Part shown: positions 1 to 5,613 of the stretch, in pieces | Layout of the letters: the number at the start of each line of letters is the position of its first letter | Position numbering within the stretch: position 1 is the stretch's first letter | Assembly (NCBI GenBank): GCA_018714575.1 | Contig: DVNF01000046.1 | Coordinates: 1-6,539, forward strand | Direction of reading: 5' to 3' | Length of the DNA stretch: 6,539 nt | Origin: Candidatus Stercoripulliclostridium merdigallinarum | GTDB lineage: Bacteria > Bacillota > Clostridia > Christensenellales > DTU072 | Program-made: the position numbers and the translations under genes | Notes under the pieces: generated by a model | Database searches by the model: none | Seen by the model: the letters and a program-made list of their open reading frames with translations, nothing else | Told to the model about the DNA's origin: nothing

Positions 1-362
1 ACGTAGACACGGTGAAATACGACGAACTGCGTTCGGACGGCTATGCCGAATCCAGCGAGGAAGTCAGAAAACGCGTTTCCGCCGCCAGGGCGATCCAGCG
101 CGACAGATATTCGGGCGAAGGTATACATACCAATGCCGAAATGCAAAACGCGCAGATGGATAAATACTGTAAACTCGACGATAAATCGGAAGCATTGTTA
201 AAATATGCTTTCCACAGCAACAAGCTTAGCGCCAGAGGCGTCGGCAGGATATTGAAAGTCGCCAGAACCATAGCCGATTTGGACGGCAGGGAATCGATTT
301 GCTTGTCCGACCTTGCCGAAGCCATACAATATAAGACGACCGACTTGACGAAGAATGCGTAG
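1..362 (+). CDS. comM: ComM/YifB-family Mg-chelatase-like AAA+ ATPase, C-terminal end (5' partial)
   Basis: The reading frame is open from the window's left edge (first full codon at base 3) to a TAG at 360-362, giving 119 visible codons. The GTG at base 12 is therefore internal and not a start. The visible part matches the Mg_chelatase_C domain that ends ComM/YifB proteins: an SSEEVRKRV-AARAIQRDRY segment, a central NAEM-AQMDKYCKLDD stretch, then LSARGVGRILKVARTIADLDG and a final AEAIQYK. These are the family's signature blocks. Proteins of this family are usually about 500 residues, so the N-terminal fold and the AAA+ Walker motifs lie upstream and cannot be judged. ComM is known in Gram-negative bacteria as a hexameric helicase promoting branch migration during natural transformation; the role of Bacillota homologues is less clear. 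The last 8 bases overlap dprA, consistent with a linked function in handling incoming DNA. Confidence 0.9.
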   Translation, partial: VDTVKYDELRSDGYAESSEEVRKRVSAARAIQRDRYSGEGIHTNAEMQNAQMDKYCKLDDKSEALLKYAFHSNKLSARGVGRILKVARTIADLDGRESICLSDLAEAIQYKTTDLTKNA

Positions 363-1458
363 CGACAGGGAAAATCAATTAAGAACGATGATATGGTTGC
401 AAATCGGAGCGTCTTTGTCCAGACAGGCATTGGCGGCTTTGGCGATATCCAAAGTCGATATTGCGGCTATATACGCCGACCCCGAAAGGGTCAGGTCGTT
501 GCAAAACGGAGTTTTGATCGAACAGACGGCACAAAAAATTGCCGAATCCGTTCCCGATGAAAACGCCATCGACAAAGTCGTCAAGTTAATGTATTCTAAG
601 GGTATCCAGGCTATATTTTACGGAGACGCCGAATATCCCGAAACATTGATGAAAATCGACGTGCCTCCGGCGGTGCTGTACGCGATAGGGGACGTAAAAT
701 TAATGAAAACGCTTTGCGTGGCGGTGGTCGGCAGCAGGTCTGTCAGTCACGACGGCGAACGCGCGACAGAAATGTTTACCGAGGCTTTGGTACGCCATTC
801 GGTAACCGTCGTCAGCGGTTTGGCATTGGGCATCGACGCAAAAGCGCACTTGACGGCGTTAAATAACGGAGGTAAGACGATTGCCGTATTGGGTAACGGC
901 GTGGACAGACCGTATCCCTCGCAAAACAGATTTATTTACGAGGAGATATTGAAAAAAGACGGTTTGATCCTTAGCGAATATTGCCCTGGTACCGTGGCGT
1001 TGCCGTACTACTTTCCGGAACGCAACCGTATCGTGTCGGGACTGTCGCGCGCGGTTGTGGTGCCCGAAGCGTCCAGCCTGAAAAGCGGTTCGCTGATAAC
1101 GGCAAATTATGCGTTGGAGCAAGGCAAAGATCTGTATATCGTACCTCATTCGATATTCAATCGTAACGGCAAAGGCGGCAACGAGTATTTGGAAAAACTG
1201 CAGGGCGCAATAGCAATTTCTCCCGAAACCGTCATAACGGGATTGGGATTGAAATACAAATCCAAGGCTGAACCGAAGATAGCTTTGGACAGAACGCAAA
1301 AACTGATTATCGAAAGGCTAAGAAAGGGAAAAGCTAGTTTCGAAGAATTGATGATGATAACGGGATCGAAAGTCGGCGAGCTGAACGCGACTTTGGCGAC
1401 GATGGAGATCCTGGGTTTGATATATAAAGCCGAAAACAACAGTTACGGAGCAAATTAA
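355..1458 (+). CDS. dprA: DNA-processing protein DprA (Smf)
   Basis: This 367-residue protein has the length and layout of DprA. The N-terminal region (about 1-80) is helical and SAM-like. A Rossmann-like core follows (about 85-290), then a C-terminal winged-helix-like segment (about 305-365). Core motifs are GSR at 126-128, SGLALGIDAKAH at 154-165, LGNGVDRPYP at 179-188, SEYCPG at 207-212, FPERNRIVSGLS at 220-231 and SGSLITA at 244-250. DprA binds single-stranded DNA in the cytoplasm and loads RecA onto it during transformation; it is also kept in many bacteria not known to be competent. The ATG at 355 lies inside the comM stop region (8-bp overlap) and has only a weak ribosome site, so translation is probably coupled to comM. 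An ATG at 388 is an alternative start that would remove 11 residues ahead of the MIWLQIGAS helix. The gene ends directly against topA. Confidence 0.95.
   Translation: MRSDRENQLRTMIWLQIGASLSRQALAALAISKVDIAAIYADPERVRSLQNGVLIEQTAQKIAESVPDENAIDKVVKLMYSKGIQAIFYGDAEYPETLMKIDVPPAVLYAIGDVKLMKTLCVAVVGSRSVSHDGERATEMFTEALVRHSVTVVSGLALGIDAKAHLTALNNGGKTIAVLGNGVDRPYPSQNRFIYEEILKKDGLILSEYCPGTVALPYYFPERNRIVSGLSRAVVVPEASSLKSGSLITANYALEQGKDLYIVPHSIFNRNGKGGNEYLEKLQGAIAISPETVITGLGLKYKSKAEPKIALDRTQKLIIERLRKGKASFEELMMITGSKVGELNATLATMEILGLIYKAENNSYGAN
1447..1450 (+). promoter_or_regulatory. Ribosome binding site of topA
   Basis: GGAG lies 8 bases before the topA ATG, inside the last codons of dprA. It supports the start at 1459 and shows that topA has its own initiation signal despite the zero-base spacing to dprA. 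Confidence 0.6.
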
Positions 1459-3630
1459 ATGAAGTTAGTTATCGTGGAATCGCCTTCCAAGGCAAAGACA
1501 ATTCAAAAATATCTGGGCAGCGGCTTTCGAGTCATGGCTTCGGGCGGACATATTTGCGACCTCCCGGCAAAGACTTTGGGTATAGATATAGAAAACAGGT
1601 TCAAGCCGGAATACGTTGTAACGGATTCCAAGAAGAAAGAATTGATAAAAAGGTTAAAAGACGAGGTTAAAGCCTCCGATTATACTTACCTTGCAACCGA
1701 CCCTGACCGCGAAGGAGAGGCGATCAGTTGGCATCTTGCCAATTATTTGGGGCTTTTGGGCAGGCAAAACCGTATCGAATTCAACGAAATTACGGCAAAA
1801 GCCGTCAATCGCGCCATAGACAACCCGCGCGAGATCAATATGAACCTGGTAAACGCTCAACAGGCCAGGAGAGTTTTGGACAGACTTGTAGGCTATAAAG
1901 TCAGCCCTATTTTGTCAAGGAAGATAAAGAGCGGTCTTTCGGGCGGCAGAGTGCAATCGGCGGCATTGAAAATGATAGTCGACCGCGAACGCGAAATTCG
2001 CGCGTTCGTTCCCAAAGAGTATTGGACGATCACCGCGTCGTTATTAAAGCAGGGCACTCAATCGCCGGTGTTCAAAGCTTTGTTACAGGATCTGAACGGT
2101 AAAAAGATCAAGCCCGAAAACAAAGAGCAAGTCGACGTCATTTTGGACAGGTTGGAAAAATCGGTTTGGTCGGTGGACACCGTAAAACGCAGCGTACAAA
2201 AATCGCATCCGGCGCCGCCGTTCACGACTTCGACGTTGCAACAGGACGGCTCGCAAAAGCTGGGGCTTTCTGCGCCGCAGATCATGCAAATAGCTCAACA
2301 ACTGTACGAGGGCGTAGATATTCCCGGCGAAGGTCAAACGGCGCTGGTAACTTATATCAGAACCGACTCGGTAAGAATTTCCGCGGAAATGCAAGCGGCA
2401 ACGCGCGATTACATTGCGGCAAATTACGGCGCGGATTATGTGCCGGCAAAGCCGAATTTCTACGCGTCGAAAGGTCAAAACGTCCAGGACGCGCACGAAG
2501 CCATTCGTCCCGTCAATTTGATGCGCACGCCTGAAAGTCTGAAAGACAAATTGCAAAAGAACCATTACAGGCTGTATAAATTGATATACGACCGCTATTT
2601 GGCAAGCCAAATGTCCGAAGCCGTTTATAACACGATGAACGTGCGCGTAGCGGCGGTATCGGACGTGGAATACGGATTTAAGGTCAGCGGAAAAGCTTTG
2701 ATATTCAAAGGCTTTACGGCGGTTTACGACGTTGAAAAGAAAGAAGACGACGGTTCGGAAAACAGTTCGCTACCGGATTTAAAAGAGGGCGAACCGCTTC
2801 GCAAAAAGGATATAAAGAGCGAACAGAAATTTACCAAACCGCAACCCAGGTATTCCGAAGCCACGTTGATAAAGGCAATGGAAGAAAACGGTATCGGTCG
2901 CCCCTCGACTTACGCAACGGTTATTTCGGTCTTGACAAAGCGCGAATACGTCGTAAAGGAACAAAAATTATTTAAACCGACTCCTTTGGGCGAACAAGTC
3001 ACCGAGTTTATGGAAGATTGGTTTAAAAATATCGTCGACATCCACTTTACTGCCGATATGGAGCAAAAATTGGACGAAATCGAACACGGCTCCGAATGGC
3101 AAAAGACTATAGAAGATTTCTATCCCGGATTCGAACAAGAGCTGAAAGCCGCAGGCTATGCCGGCGTCAAACGCGTGCCGAAACAGGAAGAAGTCAGCGA
3201 CGTTATCTGTGAAAAATGCGGCGCCAGAATGGTAATAAAGGAAAGCAAATACGGAAAGTTCCTGGCTTGTCCGAATTATCCTAAATGCAAGAACATAAAG
3301 AGTCTGGACGACCCCGTGGGATATTGCCCTCTGTGCGGCGCCGAAGTTTATAAGCGCCGTACCAAAGCGGGCAAGGTCTTTTACGGCTGTTCCAATTATC
3401 CGGAATGTAAATACATGAGCTGGGAAGTCCCCGAAAAAGTGTTGTGCCCGGTTTGCGGCAAGCCTATGAGGGTCAGAAAGGAAGGCAACGACAGATTTTT
3501 CGTCTGTACCAACGCCGAATGCGGACACAAAGTGCCGTTTTACGAAATGGCGGGAATGAAAGAAAGGTCGGCGCCGAAAAAGTTTGACGGAAAGAATGGC
3601 GCGAACGCAGTAGCAGACGGCGAAAAATGA
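1459..3630 (+). CDS. topA: DNA topoisomerase I (type IA)
   Basis: This 723-residue enzyme relaxes negatively supercoiled DNA through a transient 5'-phosphotyrosine link. The N-terminal TOPRIM domain begins at the first residues, with IVESPSK (E7) and the acidic DPDREGE motif (D81, D83, E85) that binds magnesium. LSGGRVQSAAL follows in the DNA-gate region. The active-site block reads TYIRTDS, with the catalytic tyrosine at 299 and R301 beside it. A late conserved block, MEENGIGRPSTYATVI, closes the catalytic core. The C-terminus carries three four-cysteine zinc ribbons: C584/C587/C604/C610, C623/C626/C644/C650 and C663/C666/C683/C688. The third has a shorter last spacing (C-x4-C instead of C-x5-C). 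A charged 30-residue tail ends the protein. The length is near that of Bacillota homologues and shorter than E. coli TopA. The ATG follows the dprA stop without a gap, and the last 4 bases overlap trmFO. Confidence 0.98.
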   Translation: MKLVIVESPSKAKTIQKYLGSGFRVMASGGHICDLPAKTLGIDIENRFKPEYVVTDSKKKELIKRLKDEVKASDYTYLATDPDREGEAISWHLANYLGLLGRQNRIEFNEITAKAVNRAIDNPREINMNLVNAQQARRVLDRLVGYKVSPILSRKIKSGLSGGRVQSAALKMIVDREREIRAFVPKEYWTITASLLKQGTQSPVFKALLQDLNGKKIKPENKEQVDVILDRLEKSVWSVDTVKRSVQKSHPAPPFTTSTLQQDGSQKLGLSAPQIMQIAQQLYEGVDIPGEGQTALVTYIRTDSVRISAEMQAATRDYIAANYGADYVPAKPNFYASKGQNVQDAHEAIRPVNLMRTPESLKDKLQKNHYRLYKLIYDRYLASQMSEAVYNTMNVRVAAVSDVEYGFKVSGKALIFKGFTAVYDVEKKEDDGSENSSLPDLKEGEPLRKKDIKSEQKFTKPQPRYSEATLIKAMEENGIGRPSTYATVISVLTKREYVVKEQKLFKPTPLGEQVTEFMEDWFKNIVDIHFTADMEQKLDEIEHGSEWQKTIEDFYPGFEQELKAAGYAGVKRVPKQEEVSDVICEKCGARMVIKESKYGKFLACPNYPKCKNIKSLDDPVGYCPLCGAEVYKRRTKAGKVFYGCSNYPECKYMSWEVPEKVLCPVCGKPMRVRKEGNDRFFVCTNAECGHKVPFYEMAGMKERSAPKKFDGKNGANAVADGEK

Positions 3631-4919
3631 TGACGGTCAAAGTGATAGGCGCGGGACTTGCCGGCGCCGAAGCCGCATATCAGCTGGCAAAACGCGGAGT
3701 CGCAGTCGAATTATACGAAATGCGCCCCGGCGTTTCGACGCCGGTACATAAAGGCGGCGATATAGCCGAGCTGGTGTGTTCCAACTCGTTGAAAAGCACT
3801 GACGTCGGGACGGCGCAAGGCGAATTAAAGGCGGAACTGGGTATGTTGGATTCGGCGATAATGCGCACGGCGTATGCTTCGGCGGTACCTGCCGGCGGTG
3901 CGTTGGCGGTGGACAGGAAGTTGTTTTCAGCCGCCGTCGAGGAAATATTGAAATCTACGAATAAGGTTACCGTAATCCGAAAAGAAGTCACCCGAATCGA
4001 AGATAATTCGATAATAGCGACGGGGCCTTTGACTTCGGAAAGTATGGGCAAAGCCATATCGGACATTATTCCCGAACGACTGTATTTTTACGATGCAGCC
4101 GCTCCGATAATCACAGCCGCTTCGATAGATTACGACAACGCTTTTTTCGCCGCACGTTACGGAAAGGGCGACGCGGATTATCTGAACTGTCCGATGAACA
4201 GGGAAGAATATCTGGCATTCCGAGAGGCGTTGACGGGTGCCGAAAAAGTCATAGCAAAGGACTTTGAAAAGGGTGAATTATTCGAAGGTTGTATGCCAAT
4301 AGAGGAGCTTGCGCGGCGCGGTGAGGACGCGATGAGGTTCGGACCGTTGCGCCCCGTCGGGATATACGACCGCGACAACAAACGCGCATATGCGGTAGTA
4401 CAGCTGAGGAAGGAAGACAACTACGAGCACCTTTACAATATAGTCGGTTTTCAGACCAATCTGAAATTTCCCGAGCAAAAGCGCGTGTTTTCGATGATAC
4501 CTGCATTGAAAAACGCCGAATTCGTGCGATACGGAGTAATGCACAGGAACACGTATATCCGTTCGCCCGGCTTTTTGGAAGGTGATTTTTCGGTAAAGGG
4601 CAGGCAGAATTTGTTCTTTGCCGGGCAAATTACCGGCGTCGAAGGATACCTGGAAAGCGCGGCTTCAGGTCTGATAGCAGGAATATCTATGGCTGAAAAA
4701 TTAAATGGCGGATCGGGGATACTTTTGCCGGAAACCACGGTAATAGGCGGTTTGCAACGATATATATCGGAATACCGCGGTAACTTTCAACCGATGCACG
4801 TCAGCTTTATGTTGTTGCCGCAGATAACCGGTATCCGCGACAAACAGGCGCGCAAACGCGCATATTCCGAAAGGGCGACAGCCGATCTGAAAAAATATTT
4901 ACAGGAAAGGGACATATAG
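3627..4919 (+). CDS. trmFO: Methylenetetrahydrofolate-tRNA-(uracil-54-C5)-methyltransferase TrmFO
   Basis: TrmFO makes 5-methyluridine at position 54 in the tRNA T-loop. It uses methylenetetrahydrofolate as carbon donor and FADH2 as reductant, unlike the SAM-dependent TrmA of enterobacteria. The 430 residues match the family length. The N-terminal FAD-binding motif is GAGLAGAEAAYQL at 8-20, ending in the acidic strand tip ELYEMRPG. ELVCSNSLKS carries C51, and FEGCMPIEELARRG carries C222; these align with the two functional cysteines of B. subtilis TrmFO (Cys53 and Cys226 as I recall). FGPLRPVG and the C-terminal FAGQITGVEGYLESAASG motif complete the FAD/folate fold. The start ATG overlaps the topA stop as ATGA; a second ATG follows immediately at 3630 and would give the same protein minus one Met. 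The ribosome site is weak, so coupling to topA is likely. In B. subtilis xerC comes next, but here a 147-bp gap and hslV follow. Confidence 0.97.
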   Translation: MMTVKVIGAGLAGAEAAYQLAKRGVAVELYEMRPGVSTPVHKGGDIAELVCSNSLKSTDVGTAQGELKAELGMLDSAIMRTAYASAVPAGGALAVDRKLFSAAVEEILKSTNKVTVIRKEVTRIEDNSIIATGPLTSESMGKAISDIIPERLYFYDAAAPIITAASIDYDNAFFAARYGKGDADYLNCPMNREEYLAFREALTGAEKVIAKDFEKGELFEGCMPIEELARRGEDAMRFGPLRPVGIYDRDNKRAYAVVQLRKEDNYEHLYNIVGFQTNLKFPEQKRVFSMIPALKNAEFVRYGVMHRNTYIRSPGFLEGDFSVKGRQNLFFAGQITGVEGYLESAASGLIAGISMAEKLNGGSGILLPETTVIGGLQRYISEYRGNFQPMHVSFMLLPQITGIRDKQARKRAYSERATADLKKYLQERDI

Positions 4920-4950
4920 TGCGGCAGTTATCGTTATCAAACGGAGCCGC

Positions 4951-4977
4951 TTGACACGGATATTACAATAATATAAT
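4951..4977 (+). promoter_or_regulatory. Predicted sigma-A-type promoter for hslVU
   Basis: A perfect -35 hexamer TTGACA (4951-4956) is followed by a perfect -10 hexamer TATAAT (4972-4977). The spacer is 15 bases, shorter than the usual 17. An alternative -10 at 4974-4979 (TAATAA) would give a 17-base spacer. The surrounding sequence is AT-rich. It is the only convincing promoter in the window and places the start of transcription near 4984, about 83 bases before hslV. It gives hslVU expression independent of the upstream block. Confidence 0.75.
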
Positions 4978-4983
4978 AAGGAA

Positions 4984-5003
4984 TTGCGCGCCGGCGCGCG
5001 CAA
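4984..5003 (+). promoter_or_regulatory. GC-rich stem-loop at the 5' end of the hslV transcript
   Basis: TTGCGCGC (4984-4991) pairs perfectly with GCGCGCAA (4996-5003) around a four-base CGGC loop, giving an 8-bp stem with six G-C pairs. It begins about 7 bases after the -10 box, at or next to the expected transcription start. It is followed by an A-rich run, not a T-run, so it is not an intrinsic terminator on the + strand. A hairpin at the very 5' end of an mRNA is expected to hinder 5'-end-dependent decay, so an mRNA-stabilising role is the best guess. Confidence 0.6.
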
Positions 5004-5050
5004 CTAAAACTAAAAAATAAAAAAAGTAACGATAACGGGTTAACGCCCGA

Positions 5051-5056
5051 AAGGAG
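5051..5056 (+). promoter_or_regulatory. Ribosome binding site of hslV
   Basis: AAGGAG lies 10 bases before the ATG at 5067 and fixes that codon as the start, a slightly long but acceptable spacing. A small CGGG/CCCG stem (5036-5039 with 5046-5049) sits immediately upstream and leaves the site itself unpaired. Confidence 0.75.
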
Positions 5057-5066
5057 TCAAATCAAA

Positions 5067-5603
5067 ATGACCGAATTACTTAAAGGAACGACAATATGTG
5101 CCGTAAAACGTAACGGCATCACCGCGATCGGCGGCGACGGACAGGTTACCATGGGCGAATCGGTAATTTTCAAAGGTAACGCCGTCAAAGTCAAACGCAT
5201 ATACGACGGCAAAGTCGTTGTCGGGTTTGCCGGTTCCGTTTCGGACGCTTTTGCGCTAAGCGAAAAATTCGAAGAAATGTTACAAAAATTCAGCGGCAAT
5301 CTGACCAGAGCCGCCGTAGAATTGGCGGAACTGTGGCGGCAGGACAAGGCGCGTAAATTAGAGGCGATGCTGATAACGGCGGACAAGGATAATTTGCTGA
5401 TAGTATCCGGAACGGGCGAGGTGATCGAGCCCGAATCGGGCGTATGCGCCATAGGTTCGGGCGGAAACTATGCGCTCAGCGCAGCCAGAGCGTTGTTGGA
5501 AAACACCGATCTTTCTGCCGAGGAAATAGTCAGAAAAGCCATGAAAATAGCCGCGGATCTATGCGTTTTCACCAACCATAATCTGACCGTGGAAATAGTA
5601 TAA
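5067..5603 (+). CDS. hslV: ATP-dependent protease peptidase subunit HslV (ClpQ/CodW)
   Basis: HslV forms a double hexameric ring that degrades proteins fed by the HslU ATPase in the cytoplasm; it is related to proteasome beta subunits. The 178 residues match the family. Alignment of TTICAVKRNG with the E. coli N-terminus puts the catalytic threonine at T8, exposed after removal of a seven-residue leader ending in Gly (MTELLKG). GGDGQVT (22-28, with D24), FKGNAVKV (35-42, with K36 and K41), VVGFAGSVSDAF, GTGEVIEPE, GSGGNYALSAARALLENT (from 130) and CVFTNHN are all family blocks. B. subtilis CodW was reported to use an N-terminal serine; this protein looks like the ordinary threonine type. The normally conserved WR-x-D-(R/K)-x-L-R-(K/R)-LEA segment is one residue shorter here: W90-R-Q-D-K-A-R-K-L-E99. 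The gene has its own promoter and strong ribosome site and is followed 10 bases later by hslU. Confidence 0.97.
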   Translation: MTELLKGTTICAVKRNGITAIGGDGQVTMGESVIFKGNAVKVKRIYDGKVVVGFAGSVSDAFALSEKFEEMLQKFSGNLTRAAVELAELWRQDKARKLEAMLITADKDNLLIVSGTGEVIEPESGVCAIGSGGNYALSAARALLENTDLSAEEIVRKAMKIAADLCVFTNHNLTVEIV

Positions 5604-5608
5604 GGAGG
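5602..5608 (+). promoter_or_regulatory. Ribosome binding site of hslU
   Basis: AAGGAGG starts within the hslV stop codon and ends 5 bases before the ATG at 5614. It is a near-perfect anti-16S match and decides the hslU start. Its position makes coupled translation of the two protease subunits likely. Confidence 0.85.
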
Positions 5609-5613
5609 GCGAT

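Larger units (their letters stand above)
4927..5036. repeat. 10-bp inverted repeat flanking the hslV promoter
   Basis: GTTATCGTTA at 4927-4936 is the exact reverse complement of TAACGATAAC at 5027-5036. The arms are separated by 90 bases holding the whole promoter and the GC hairpin. The left arm is part of a tandem GTTATC-GTTATC. The repeat could be a pair of binding sites for a regulator. In read-through RNA it could form a stem, bringing the upstream arm close to the hslV ribosome site. Both roles are inference; the repeat itself is seen directly. Confidence 0.5.

Noticed and set aside
12..362. A free-standing 116-residue protein starting at the GTG at base 12
   Set aside because: The frame is open upstream to the window edge and the residues match the interior of a ComM/YifB C-terminal domain, so the GTG is an internal valine codon.
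859..1299. Long antisense open frames opposite dprA, topA, trmFO and hslVU
   Set aside because: Their translations resemble no family I recognise, they lack ribosome sites, and they lie opposite strongly conserved genes; they are by-products of codon bias on the + strand.
1986..2008. CGAACGCG/CGCGTTCG inverted repeat inside topA
   Set aside because: It encodes the conserved DREREIRAF stretch, and the Arg/Glu codons in this genome's usage create such palindromes by chance.
4984..5025. Hairpin followed by a homopolymer-rich run as a terminator after trmFO
   Set aside because: The run after the stem is A-rich on the + strand, not T-rich, and the stem lies downstream of a strong promoter. On the minus strand the T-run would precede the stem, so it fits a terminator on neither strand.
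5051..5069. GTCAAATCAAA near the hslV start as a CtsR heat-shock operator
   Set aside because: The CtsR box needs two GGTCAAA-type heptads separated by three bases; here the repeats are abutting and incomplete. No CIRCE-like (HrcA) element is present either.
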